The notes beneath the pieces were generated by a model. The model made no database searches. It was not told the DNA's origin and was given only the letters and a program-made list of their open reading frames with translations. A stretch of 47,976 bases of DNA, taken from assembly GCA_002686085.1 (NCBI GenBank), contig NZAC01000006.1, positions 1-47,976 on the forward strand, read 5' to 3'. The translations under genes and the position numbers were made by a program. Position 1 is the first letter of the stretch. Each line of letters starts with the position of its first letter. Positions 24,550 to 33,644 of this stretch are shown here, one piece after another. The stretch comes from Roseibacillus sp. (GTDB lineage Bacteria > Verrucomicrobiota > Verrucomicrobiia > Verrucomicrobiales > Akkermansiaceae).

Positions 24550-25599
24550 ATGCCCAATTCCAGAACTGACCTTGCTGTTGTCAACTATGCCGCGGAGCCC
24601 GACAGCGTCGAGCTGCGCGAAATTCCAAGGGCTACCATAAAATCCGACGAGGTCCTCTTGGAGGTAGAAGCAATCGGAGTCTGTGGAAGTGATCTCCATA
24701 TGTGGCAGGGCGGTGTGAGCTGGGAAATGAATTACCCCGTCGTGCTCGGTCACGAGTTCTGCGGAAGAATCAGGGAGGTTGGCAATGACGTCCAAGGTTG
24801 GCAGGAAGGCGATCGCGCCGTGAGTGAAACCTCTGCGATCATCGACCCACTCAGCCCTCTCAGCCGCAAAGGCTTATACAATCTTGATCCATCCCGCAGG
24901 GGCTACGGCGCTCTGGTCGATGGGGCTATGCGCAAGTTCGTCGCAGTGCCTCAGCGCATCCTGCACCGCCTGCCGGAGGGCGTGCCCTACGAACATGCCG
25001 CCCTGACCGAACCGTGCTGCGTTGCCTACAACGCTGTGGTGCATAACGGAAACGTCAGGCCTGGGGATCGTATTCTGGTGATTGGGCCGGGTCCCATCGG
25101 TATTTTCTCGGCTCACCTCGCAAAAATCGCAGGTGCGGAAGTGGCCGTGGCAGGACTGGCGTCTGATGCGACCCGTTTGCAGGTTGCCGAGAAGTATGGC
25201 TGCACCCCCTTGACCGAAGGAGTCGAGGAGTGGGCCCGAAGCGGAGATGGACTGGGTTGTGATGGCGTTATTGATGCCGCGGGAGCCTCCAGCGCCCTTA
25301 AGACCGCGATCGAGGTCGTGCGGCCCGCCGGCTGGATCAGCAAGGTAGGCTGGGGCCCTCAACCCCTGAACTTCAGTCTGGATCCCCTCGTTCAGAAAAA
25401 CGTTACTCTTCAGGGCAGCTTTAGCCACAACTGGCCCATGTGGGAAACGGTCATTGCAATGATGGCCAGTGGTCAACTTGATGTCACCCCCGCTCTCGGC
25501 GGAATCTGGCCCCTTAACGAATGGCATCATGCCTTCGATACAATGCACAACCGTCAGATCGTCAAAGCCGTCCTTACTCCAACGGCCAGCCATGAATGA
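24550..25599 (+). CDS. Zinc-dependent medium-chain alcohol/polyol dehydrogenase
   Basis: A 349-residue medium-chain dehydrogenase of the sorbitol/threonine dehydrogenase type. Catalytic zinc ligands are visible: Cys45 in GVCGSDLH, His68-Glu69 in GHEFCG and Glu154 in TEPCC. The NAD(P) fold has GPGPIG at 179-184. The lobe that normally carries four structural-zinc cysteines (about 90-130, VSETSAIIDPLSPL onward) contains none, so the structural zinc is absent. It is 13 bases downstream of the HPS/KGPDC-like gene and is almost certainly cotranscribed. It would oxidise a polyol or sugar acid, or reduce the corresponding keto sugar, to supply or use the substrate of its neighbour. The substrate is not identifiable from sequence. 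Confidence 0.9.
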   Translation: MPNSRTDLAVVNYAAEPDSVELREIPRATIKSDEVLLEVEAIGVCGSDLHMWQGGVSWEMNYPVVLGHEFCGRIREVGNDVQGWQEGDRAVSETSAIIDPLSPLSRKGLYNLDPSRRGYGALVDGAMRKFVAVPQRILHRLPEGVPYEHAALTEPCCVAYNAVVHNGNVRPGDRILVIGPGPIGIFSAHLAKIAGAEVAVAGLASDATRLQVAEKYGCTPLTEGVEEWARSGDGLGCDGVIDAAGASSALKTAIEVVRPAGWISKVGWGPQPLNFSLDPLVQKNVTLQGSFSHNWPMWETVIAMMASGQLDVTPALGGIWPLNEWHHAFDTMHNRQIVKAVLTPTASHE

Positions 25600-25695
25600 T
25601 TAATCCGAACTACCTTTGCCCTGCGCTTCATCTTGCCGGAAGAGCTTTGGCATTGCCCTTTGGTAAAACCATCCCTTCCCTCTTTTAACAGGGTT

Positions 25696-25701
25696 TATAA
25701 T
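25696..25701 (+). promoter_or_regulatory. Possible -10 element upstream of the epimerase gene
   Basis: A perfect TATAAT sits in the 178-base gap before the epimerase ATG at 25778. No good -35 is found at 16-18 bases (CCCTTCC lies there), so it may be used with an activator or be fortuitous. If used, the leader would be about 70 bases. Confidence 0.3.
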
Positions 25702-25777
25702 ATCCGGCGAGAGCTCGAATTCACCCGGTTCGCCAATGAGCGCCCCGCTAGCAACCCATACCCGACACTCTTACTCC

Positions 25778-26761
25778 ATGAAAATTCTAGTCACCGGCGC
25801 GACCGGCAAGGTTGGCCGAGCGTTTATCAACCGTATCATTAATGGCAACGAGCTCCCGGATGCCACTATTCGTGCCCTGTGTCACAACCGAACTCTTCCA
25901 GAGCAAGAGGGGCTTGAAATCATCAAGGGCGATATCTCGATCCGCTCTGACGTGGAAAACGCATTATGTGACATTACGCACGTGGTTCACCTTGCGACCT
26001 GTAAGGAGACTCCGGACAACGTCATGGATGTGACCGTCAAGGGGCTCTTCTGGCTCCTCGAAGGATGCCGCTCAAGTCAGTCCTTTGAGCAGTTCATTCT
26101 CATCGGGGGAGATGCGGGTATGGGCCACTTCTTCTATCCCCACCCTCTTCCCGTTACCGAAACTCAGGCTCATAGTGCCTACCCCGGGTGCTACGCGCTT
26201 TCCAAGGTGCTCGAGGAAGTCATGCTTGAGCAGTACTATATCCAGTATGATTTCGCCGGATGTTGCCTCCGAGCTCCATGGATTATGGAAAAAGACGATT
26301 TCCGCTATACGCTCACGTTCGGACAGGATGTATTTGGAGGCCCCCGGTGGTGCGACCTCGTAGATCCTCCAAGGGCCGCAGAGTATGCCTCCAGCGAAAC
26401 CATTCCTGTAATGCTTGACCCGGAAGGCGTCCCGGTAAAACGAAACTTCATCCATCTGGATGACCTGCTTTCTGCCATCATGGCGGCAATCCAGAATCCC
26501 GAGGCCTCTCATCAGGAAACGTTCAATGTGTGTATGGACGAGCCTGTCGATTACCGGGCCGTCGGCCAGTATCTCGCCACCTCACGGGACCTCCCCAGTG
26601 TTGAGATCACCACCGATTTCCACAGTACCTGGCTCGACAATTCCAAGGCTAAGTTTCTCCTAGGATGGCGTCCAACCGTAGATCTTCATACTCTCATCGA
26701 CCGGGCATGGGATTACCAGCGTGCCGAGGAGGATCCGCGAACGATCTGGTATCCTGGCTAG
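25778..26761 (+). CDS. NAD(P)-dependent epimerase/dehydratase (extended SDR)
   Basis: A 327-residue extended short-chain dehydrogenase/reductase. The N-terminal Rossmann motif GATGKVG is at residues 7-13, the acidic KGDIS near 50-54 and HLAT at 71-74. The catalytic pair is Tyr139 and Lys143 in YALSK. NFIHLDDLLSAI and LLGWRPTVDLHTLIDRAWDY are typical of NAD-dependent sugar epimerases and dehydratases. ATG 25778 begins directly with MKILVTGATG and was preferred over an in-frame upstream ATG at 25736. It lies 178 bases after the zinc dehydrogenase in the same direction and may form a sugar-conversion cluster with it. The exact reaction, an epimerisation, dehydration or lactone/aldose oxidation, cannot be decided. 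Confidence 0.88.
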   Translation: MKILVTGATGKVGRAFINRIINGNELPDATIRALCHNRTLPEQEGLEIIKGDISIRSDVENALCDITHVVHLATCKETPDNVMDVTVKGLFWLLEGCRSSQSFEQFILIGGDAGMGHFFYPHPLPVTETQAHSAYPGCYALSKVLEEVMLEQYYIQYDFAGCCLRAPWIMEKDDFRYTLTFGQDVFGGPRWCDLVDPPRAAEYASSETIPVMLDPEGVPVKRNFIHLDDLLSAIMAAIQNPEASHQETFNVCMDEPVDYRAVGQYLATSRDLPSVEITTDFHSTWLDNSKAKFLLGWRPTVDLHTLIDRAWDYQRAEEDPRTIWYPG

Positions 26762-26829
26762 TCTCAGCCTTCGAGCTCTTTTCAGAAAAGGGACAGAGAG
26801 ACTAACGGCTCTCGCTCCACAGACTATCC

Positions 26830-29800
26830 CTACTCTGCTACGATACCCACATTATCAATCGAGAGACCACTGTAGGGGTCAAGGCTCTGGTCGCTTGTGA
26901 AGTTCCACTCGATAAAGATCTCCTCACCTGCTGCCTGCAGAGGCAGAGGAATCTCTGTAGGAATCCAATCGATATCGAACACTGTCATATCGAGAGGCAC
27001 CTCATTCCCGAGCACAACTTCATCCGCAGCACGCAGGAACCGCACTACCCCGGCATCTGAGAATCCATCCGCATCACGATAGACCTCGAAGGTCAGGCGT
27101 GCAGCAGCCAGTCCCGACAAGTCAATTGCAGGGGAGCGCAATGTGACGTTGGAATTCGGGCCATAATCTCCAAGATTCGTCGACCAAGCATTCGCTGAGT
27201 TCCCGGCTCCCGAAATCGGCCCCGTCGTGCCTGATGGAGTTCCCAGCTCCCAGACGGTGTTCCGATCAGGATCATTCTCGAACGTCGTCCATCCCCCTTG
27301 ACCTGATTCAAAATCATCGAAGAAGGTCGGAGGAATTGGACCAGCAACCAGTTTGTACAGCCGGTTGGCATCCGCAGGTCTTGGGATCGAGACTGAGTTC
27401 ACCGGAGGAGTAGATGCAATTGCCTCAAGACCCGGGACGAGCTCCCAGGCAGAAGGGCTTGGATTACCAACCGGATCATCACTGCTCACGATGGAATATT
27501 CCTGACCGGAGAAACTGTTCCAGGTAAACTCAAGATTGTCTCCACCGTCGGGAGAGCTCACTTCAAAAAGATATCTGTCAGTCATTCTCGTTCCGATGGC
27601 ATAAACCGGTGGACTTCCATTCTCGACATCACCCAGCGCCACAATTCCCGGAATACCAGGACCGCTGATTGCTACGTCAGTCCACTCCCCGCCACCCTGC
27701 TCGCCAAACACATTATCAAACGGAAAAAGACCGGGAAGTGAGATAGCGAGGACCGCGGAAACTTCTCCACAACAGCTTGGATCTTCTACCACAAACCTTC
27801 CGTCCACGGTATCCATGACGAAGTAGTTGGTGTCGTCAGACTGGAGGTGGATGGTGTAGTCACCCGGAGCGTAATCCCTCATATCGAGATACCCGTTGTA
27901 GCGGACCGTAAAATTATCTCCTCCATTATCGACAAAGGGTTCATTCCTGGTGGAAAAGTTTCCTCCCCCTCCATGACTGGCATAGGGGACGATAGCAGTC
28001 ACCGAGGAGTTGGGAGCCGGGTCGCCGGAAACGTGAATGTCATAATTATTCCGACCCTGTCCGTTGAGAATCACTCCGCCATTATACTTGTTCTCCTGGT
28101 AATCGAGGCCCGGGGTCTCGAAATCTGGACCATATACGGCGCCATCCGGCTGCGGATTGATCGGAACAAAAGAGGGCTGAACGATTGGCGCGTCCGGCAA
28201 TGAGTCTTCATCGAGGGGATTACTCCGAAACACTATCTCTTGGCCATCTGCGAGACCGTCTCCATCAGTATCACTTTCAAGAGGATCAGTTCCTGTGTCT
28301 CCACCGCCAACAAAGGTGCCGGTGTTGGTTTCCACCCCATCACTCAAGCCGTCACCGTCAGTGTCGGGATTGGCTGGATCCGTCCCGATAGTGACTTCCG
28401 TGCCATCAACAATGCCGTCATTATCAGTATCCTCAGTCGTTGGGTTCGTTCCTCCGGTGTATTCCGCGAGATCAGAGAGTCCATCGTTATCAAAATCTCC
28501 ATTTGCAGACAGCTGGCTCAAGTCGTCGATATCAGCCCAGAGAAGCTCCCATCCATCAATGAGGCCATCATCGTCACTATCGGTAGAGTCCAGACCAATC
28601 GGATACACAGGCGGGCTCCCATTTTCGACGTCGCCAAGAGCTGCGATACCGTTGATACCGGGGCCGCTGATGCCGACATCAAACCAATCACCGCCACCCT
28701 GCTCGCCAAATACATTGTCAAATGGGAAGAACCCCACAGAGGTAATCGTAAAGGCTGTGGTCTGATTCTGGGGGCAGCAATTGTGCTGTGCGACAACCTG
28801 CCCATCCTCCGTATCCATGATGAAATAGTTGGTGTCATCGGCGCCGAGGTGGATGTTGTAGGTCCCCGGGGCAAAGGATGACATATCGAGGTATCCATTG
28901 ATCCGGACGGTGAAATTGTCACCCCCACCATCGAGCCAAGCGGCGTTTCGGGTGGAGATCTGGCCACCTCCATTCCCATAACTGGCCCAGGGCACGATAT
29001 CCGTCCGGGAGCGCAACGGGCTTGGGTTCCCGGAAACGTGAGCGTTATAATTGCCCTCTGCCTGATTGTTTAGGACCACCCCTCCACTATAGTGATTTTC
29101 CTGATAGTTGAGCCCAGCCTGACTCAGGTCAGGCCCGTAGGTGATACCAGCCGCGATCTCATTGATCGGAACAAAGGAAGGCTGGATTACCTCGAAAGAC
29201 GGAATACTGCTAGAGTCATTTGGATCAGTATTCTCTGACACTTCCAACCCGTCACTGACGCCATCATTGTCGGTATCAATATCAAGCGGGTCAGTTCCTG
29301 TATCGCCGGCATCCACAAAAATCCCGGTTCCGGTCTCGGCCCCGTCAGGTAGTCCATCGCTGTCGCTGTCCTCGTTGAGAGGGTTCGTCCCGGCAGTGAA
29401 TTCCACCCCGTCGGGAAGCCCATCGTTGTCAGAGTCCTCGTCAGTTGGATCAGTTCTGGCCGCATATTCCTCGAGGTCAGGAAATCCGTCATTATCAAAA
29501 TCCCCATCTGCAGTGAGCTGCGTCAGCTCATTGATGGCACCCCAGGAGACCTCCCATGCGTCCGGGAGACCATCTCCATCTTCGTCAGCGGCAGGCAGGC
29601 TGATGATGTAGACTGGTGGGCTGCCGTTCTCGGTGTCTCCGAGGGCCACGATCCCGGGAATGCCAGGTCCGCTGATCGCCACGTCGGTCCACTCACCGCC
29701 ACCCTGCTCGCCAAACACGTTGTCGAACGGGAAGAGGCCGGGGATCGAGATGGTGAAGGCCTGAATGCGCTCGGCGCAGCAGTTCGGATCATTCGCAATC

Positions 29801-32253
29801 ACAGTACCGTCCACGGTGTCCATCACGAAGTAGTTCGTGTCATCGGACTGGATGTGAATGATGTAGTCCCCGGCATCGTAGTCCCTCATGTCGAGGTAAC
29901 CGTTGTAACGCACGGTGAAGTTGTCACCACCACCGTCAACAAACGGGCTGTTACGGGTGGAGAAGTTTCCGCCACCACCGTGACTCGTCCATGGCTGGAC
30001 CGCAGTCACCGAGGAATTCGGTACCGGGCTGCCAGAGACGTGCACGTTGTAGTTGTTCAAGCTCTGACCGTTGGCAATCACACCGCCGTTGTACTTGTTC
30101 TCCTGGTAATCCACACCTGGAGTAGCGAAGTCAGGGCCGTAGATCCCGGAGGCTTGTGGGTTGATTGGCACGAAGGACGGCTGCACAACCGGATCTACCG
30201 GGAGGGAGGCCGCGTCAAGCGGATCACTGCCAAAGGCCAGCTCCTGACCGTCTGCCAATCCGTCACCATCGGTATCAGCGAGAGTTGGGTCCGTTCCGGT
30301 GTCGGCGCTTTCCAAGCCGTCATTGAGGCCATCCCCATCGGTGTCTGCATTAGCAGGGTCCGTTCCAGCAGTAGCCTCTGCACCATCAAGGAGTCCGTCG
30401 CCGTCAGAGTCGTCGTTCGTCGGGTCAGTTCCCGCGGTGTATTCCGCAAGATCGGTTGATCCGTCGTTGTCAAAGTCTCCTTCGCTGGAGAGCTGGGTGA
30501 GACCGTCGACCCCGTCCCAGAGGGTCTCCCATGCGTCGATTAGGCCGTCCTCATCGGAGTCATCAACATTGGTTCCAATCGGGTAGACTGTTGGGCTACC
30601 ATTCGCGGTATCACCAAGGGCTACAATACCGTTGATTCCGGGACCACTGATACCGACGTCATACCAGTCGCCGCCTCCCTGCTCGCCAAACACGTTGTCG
30701 AACGGGAACATCCCGGGAGTGGTGATGGTGAAGGCAGTAACCTGGTTCTGCGGGCAGCAGTTGTGCTGCGCGAGAACCTGTCCGTCAGGGGTGTCCATGA
30801 TGAAGTAGTTGGTATCATCAGCACCGAGGTGGATGTTGTAGGTGCCCGGGGCGAAGTTGGACATATCGAGATACCCATTGAGTCTTACCGTAAAATTTTC
30901 ACCAGCCCCATCGAGGAAAGGGGTGTTGCGCTGGGAAATGGCATTGCCACCAGCCCCATGATCGGCCCATGGAACTATCGCATCGAAGGAGCGGAGCGGA
31001 GTTGGATTCCCCGATACGTGGGCATCGTAGTTTCCCTGAGCCTGATTGTTGAAGACTACACCCTGGGTGTAATGGTTCTCCTGATAATTCAGGCCCGTCT
31101 GGGTCAGATCTGGCCCATAGCCGCCGGGAGTAAATTCGTTGATTGGAATGAAAGATGGTTGCACGACCAACGACTCCGGCCTGCTGTCAGGATCATTAGG
31201 GTCGGTGTTTTGCGCGATCTCGACACCGTCAGAAACATTGTCCCCATCAGTATCAGTATTGAGAGGGTCCGTTCCAGTGTCGCTGGCGCTGACGAAAGTT
31301 CCCGTGTCGGTCTCCACTCCATCAAGAAGACCGTCGCCGTCGGTATCAGGGTTGCCTGGGTCGGTCCCTGCGGCCTTCTCAGCACCGTCATTGAGCCCAT
31401 CATCATCTCCATCAGCTACCGTGGGATCCGTGCCATCAGCATACTCCTCGGCATCGTTCACTCCATCCTCGTCAAAGTCTCCTGGCCCAAGCTGGGTCAG
31501 GTCTCCGGGAAAGAACTGCTCCTCGTAGCCATCGGGTATACTGTCGCCATCAGTGTCAATGTCTGGATCAAAGCTATCTACGTAGGCCCCCCAGCTTTGA
31601 CCGTTGGCGTCGGTGTCAAATGCTGCAGGTGCGCCACTACTGATGCCAAAGGCGCCGACGTATCCGATGCCCCCGAAATCCGCGGTGTTGGTAGAAAAAT
31701 CATTGTAGTAGCCAAACCCGATGTCTGCTGCCGACTGCGCACCTCCACCATCTTCCACGAGCCAGATATCGACGTTGAACCAGCCTCCGCCACCCTCGGC
31801 AGAGAAGTCGAAGTTACCAAAGGTGCGGGTATTCCAGCTCACGTCCGTGTGCTCAAACGGAGCGCCTGTGCTCTCGAGGTTGCCTGATCCCGAAATTGGT
31901 GTGGCAACCACCTTGACACGATCGTCAAAGTTCTCCGTGAACGAAAACACTCCATCCTCGTCATAGAACTGAAAGATGAATGCGAGGTCGTAGTTATCAC
32001 CAAGAAGGTCAATTTCAGCGGTACCGGGTTCCCGGTCTACGTCGAGAGCTGAAATCAAACTTGAGGCAGGATCGTCCAGTTCTCCGAAAGGAGCTTCCTG
32101 GTCCACATTGGTAGGTAACGCTCCAGTAAAGTCCGCGCCCGGCAGGTTGTCTGTGCGGCGGAAAAGGAGCCTCTCTGGATTATGCTGCGCCATGACATGC
32201 GGCGACAGGATCATGAGGCAGAGAAGCAAGATGCGGAGCTGAGAAAGTCTCAT
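26830..32253 (-). CDS. Giant secreted protein: thrombospondin type 3 repeats alternating with four copies of a PA14-like domain
   Basis: An 1807-residue exported protein with a signal peptide ([23 protein letters not shown]). A unique N-terminal beta-rich region (about 24-230) precedes the first block of calcium-binding thrombospondin type 3 repeats (DxDxDG, e.g. [12 protein letters not shown]). Then come four homologous domains of about 198 residues, each starting QPSF(I/V)PIN and ending NGSP(P/T)VY. Three further TSP3 blocks separate them. Each domain contains YQEN(H/K)Y, NFTVR-NGYLDM, DDTNYF-MDT, a vicinal [15 protein letters not shown] and SGPGI-GI. This resembles a PA14-like ligand-binding sandwich. 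The last 160 residues ([15 protein letters not shown] onward) look like a MAM/concanavalin-type domain. Start 32253 begins the signal peptide. It is likely a cell-surface or extracellular calcium-stabilised adhesin or polysaccharide-binding stalk; no enzyme motif was found. Confidence 0.9.
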   Translation of the reverse strand: MRLSQLRILLLCLMILSPHVMAQHNPERLLFRRTDNLPGADFTGALPTNVDQEAPFGELDDPASSLISALDVDREPGTAEIDLLGDNYDLAFIFQFYDEDGVFSFTENFDDRVKVVATPISGSGNLESTGAPFEHTDVSWNTRTFGNFDFSAEGGGGWFNVDIWLVEDGGGAQSAADIGFGYYNDFSTNTADFGGIGYVGAFGISSGAPAAFDTDANGQSWGAYVDSFDPDIDTDGDSIPDGYEEQFFPGDLTQLGPGDFDEDGVNDAEEYADGTDPTVADGDDDGLNDGAEKAAGTDPGNPDTDGDGLLDGVETDTGTFVSASDTGTDPLNTDTDGDNVSDGVEIAQNTDPNDPDSRPESLVVQPSFIPINEFTPGGYGPDLTQTGLNYQENHYTQGVVFNNQAQGNYDAHVSGNPTPLRSFDAIVPWADHGAGGNAISQRNTPFLDGAGENFTVRLNGYLDMSNFAPGTYNIHLGADDTNYFIMDTPDGQVLAQHNCCPQNQVTAFTITTPGMFPFDNVFGEQGGGDWYDVGISGPGINGIVALGDTANGSPTVYPIGTNVDDSDEDGLIDAWETLWDGVDGLTQLSSEGDFDNDGSTDLAEYTAGTDPTNDDSDGDGLLDGAEATAGTDPANADTDGDGLNDGLESADTGTDPTLADTDGDGLADGQELAFGSDPLDAASLPVDPVVQPSFVPINPQASGIYGPDFATPGVDYQENKYNGGVIANGQSLNNYNVHVSGSPVPNSSVTAVQPWTSHGGGGNFSTRNSPFVDGGGDNFTVRYNGYLDMRDYDAGDYIIHIQSDDTNYFVMDTVDGTVIANDPNCCAERIQAFTISIPGLFPFDNVFGEQGGGEWTDVAISGPGIPGIVALGDTENGSPPVYIISLPAADEDGDGLPDAWEVSWGAINELTQLTADGDFDNDGFPDLEEYAARTDPTDEDSDNDGLPDGVEFTAGTNPLNEDSDSDGLPDGAETGTGIFVDAGDTGTDPLDIDTDNDGVSDGLEVSENTDPNDSSSIPSFEVIQPSFVPINEIAAGITYGPDLSQAGLNYQENHYSGGVVLNNQAEGNYNAHVSGNPSPLRSRTDIVPWASYGNGGGQISTRNAAWLDGGGDNFTVRINGYLDMSSFAPGTYNIHLGADDTNYFIMDTEDGQVVAQHNCCPQNQTTAFTITSVGFFPFDNVFGEQGGGDWFDVGISGPGINGIAALGDVENGSPPVYPIGLDSTDSDDDGLIDGWELLWADIDDLSQLSANGDFDNDGLSDLAEYTGGTNPTTEDTDNDGIVDGTEVTIGTDPANPDTDGDGLSDGVETNTGTFVGGGDTGTDPLESDTDGDGLADGQEIVFRSNPLDEDSLPDAPIVQPSFVPINPQPDGAVYGPDFETPGLDYQENKYNGGVILNGQGRNNYDIHVSGDPAPNSSVTAIVPYASHGGGGNFSTRNEPFVDNGGDNFTVRYNGYLDMRDYAPGDYTIHLQSDDTNYFVMDTVDGRFVVEDPSCCGEVSAVLAISLPGLFPFDNVFGEQGGGEWTDVAISGPGIPGIVALGDVENGSPPVYAIGTRMTDRYLFEVSSPDGGDNLEFTWNSFSGQEYSIVSSDDPVGNPSPSAWELVPGLEAIASTPPVNSVSIPRPADANRLYKLVAGPIPPTFFDDFESGQGGWTTFENDPDRNTVWELGTPSGTTGPISGAGNSANAWSTNLGDYGPNSNVTLRSPAIDLSGLAAARLTFEVYRDADGFSDAGVVRFLRAADEVVLGNEVPLDMTVFDIDWIPTEIPLPLQAAGEEIFIEWNFTSDQSLDPYSGLSIDNVGIVAE
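27588..31166 (-). repeat. Four tandem ~1 kb coding repeats in ABAB order
   Basis: Within the giant gene, homologous domain units start (reading on the minus strand) near 31166, 30188, 29190 and 28182, a spacing of about 980-1010 bases. Units 1 and 3 share [37 protein letters not shown] and [10 protein letters not shown]. Units 2 and 4 share [39 protein letters not shown] and [11 protein letters not shown]. The alternation implies that a two-domain block of about 2 kb was duplicated. TSP3 blocks of about 130 residues fill the gaps. Confidence 0.88.
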
Positions 32254-32609
32254 AGCAGTGTTGAAATGTGTAGTAAACGGGTAACCATCCCCTTGAAAGT
32301 CACCCAAGGTCGAAGATTTCCAATTCATCACCCTGTCGAGAATGATAAAAGAATATTTCTGATGAAATCGGAACGTCCAGAAATTAGGACGTCGAGCGAG
32401 CTCCTCTGGTTACAGAAGTCCGCGTATCACTTTCGCTTCTCGCGAATTGGAAGAGACATCCCTGACCTCCCTCATGAGCTGTTGCAAAAACTCCTCATGG
32501 CGCAACGAATTTTGGGACCTTCTGGATGCACTAGGTGGTCCTCCAAGATCATGAAAAAAATTCCAGCATAGCCTCAGCGCTCTCGACAGCATAGAATTCA
32601 CCGCAGCGC
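32254..32609. other. Intergenic region between divergent genes
   Basis: This 356-base gap separates the giant secreted protein gene (minus) and the PdxA-family gene (plus), so it should hold both promoters. I see no convincing -35/-10 pair. An inverted repeat ACGTCC (32373-32378) with GGACGT (32387-32392), spaced by 8 bases, could be an operator half-site pair. Short reading frames on both strands (for example 32410-32601 minus, 63 codons) have no recognisable features. Confidence 0.4.
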
Positions 32610-33593
32610 ATGAGCCATCCCAAAATCGCCGTAACGATGGGCGATCCCGCCGGGGTCGGCCCGGAAATATGTCTTGAGCTGCTGGGCAACGGTAGAGTGT
32701 CGGAACATTGTGTCCCCGTCGTCTTTGGTGATGCTGATGTCCTCTACCGCTGCGCGGAGAAAACCGGGAAACAAAAACCCTCCAATGTGATTACCCGGGC
32801 GGAACTCAATAAGGTGGACGTTCCCTCTGTTCTGAGCCTCGAGGGAATCGATATCGACCAGCTGACCCCCGGTAGCATTTCTGAGGCCACTGGTCACGCT
32901 ACCTATCGATATCTCGAAAGCGCGATTATTGCGTGCCGCCGGAGGGAGGTAGATGCCGTGACAACCGCTCCCGCGAACAAAACGGCACTCCGCATGGCCG
33001 GAGTTACACAACCCGGCCAAACCGAAATCTTCGCAGAGCATACTGAGACGGACACTTTCTGCATGATGCTGACATCTGATATTCTTACCTGCAGCTTCGT
33101 CACAGTCCACGTCGGCTATCACGAAGTAGCAGGAATGCTCACTACCGAGCGAATCTTCGAAGTCATTGAACTAACCTACCGTTCAATGAAGCACCTCAGG
33201 AACAGGGAACCGCAACTGGCAGTCTGCGGACTCAATCCCCACGCTGGAGAAGGAGGGCTCTTTGGGAATAGCGAGGAAGAGCTTATCATTGTTCCCGCTA
33301 TCGAGCGAGCTCGCGCCGTTGGAATGAGAATCGAAGGCCCCTTGCCTCCAGATACTGCCTTCCTGCCAGAACGTCGCGCGGTGATGGACGCCTTTATCTG
33401 CATGTATCATGATCAGGGCCATATTCCTCTCAAGGCCCTCGCCTTCGATCGGGCGGTTAACTGTACTCTGGGGTTGCCAATTGTTCGCACCTCCGTTGAC
33501 CACGGCACAGCTCTTGATATTGCTTGGCAGGGAAAGGCCGGAGCAGAAAGCTTGATCGAGGCTGTCATTCTCGCCGCCCGGATGAGATCCTGA
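32610..33593 (+). CDS. PdxA-family 4-phospho-(hydroxy)threonate dehydrogenase
   Basis: A 327-residue PdxA-family NAD-dependent dehydrogenase. It has the family opening VTMGDPAGVGPE, TTAPANKTAL, CGLNPHAGEGGLFG, GPLPPDTAF, MYHDQGHIPLKAL and RTSVDHGTALDIA. The metal histidines expected in the HAGE and YHDQG segments are present. Classic PdxA oxidises 4-phosphohydroxy-threonine in pyridoxal phosphate synthesis; paralogues act on threonate or erythronate phosphate. Two sites differ from textbook PdxA: the usual GHTE is GQTE, and the THLPLRDV segment is VHVGYHEV. No other vitamin B6 or four-carbon sugar-acid gene is nearby. The family is sure; the assignment to B6 synthesis is not, so no symbol is given. 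Confidence 0.9.
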   Translation: MSHPKIAVTMGDPAGVGPEICLELLGNGRVSEHCVPVVFGDADVLYRCAEKTGKQKPSNVITRAELNKVDVPSVLSLEGIDIDQLTPGSISEATGHATYRYLESAIIACRRREVDAVTTAPANKTALRMAGVTQPGQTEIFAEHTETDTFCMMLTSDILTCSFVTVHVGYHEVAGMLTTERIFEVIELTYRSMKHLRNREPQLAVCGLNPHAGEGGLFGNSEEELIIVPAIERARAVGMRIEGPLPPDTAFLPERRAVMDAFICMYHDQGHIPLKALAFDRAVNCTLGLPIVRTSVDHGTALDIAWQGKAGAESLIEAVILAARMRS

Positions 33594-33644
33594 TTCCTCC
33601 ATAATTTTCTAATCTGTTTCCCTGCGATCTTAACAAAAATACCA

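Noticed and set aside
27588-31166. Repeat array considered as a CRISPR or mobile repeat
   Set aside because: Units are about 1 kb, in frame and protein coding, with no short direct repeats and unique spacers.
30763-31887. 374-codon plus-strand frame opposite the giant repeat gene
   Set aside because: It is the complement of TSP3 and PA14-like repeats; its repetitive Val/Ile/Gly-rich text follows from the repeat DNA.
32410-32601. 63-codon minus-strand frame in the intergenic region
   Set aside because: No recognised motif, signal peptide or ribosome-binding site, and it lies in a probable promoter region.
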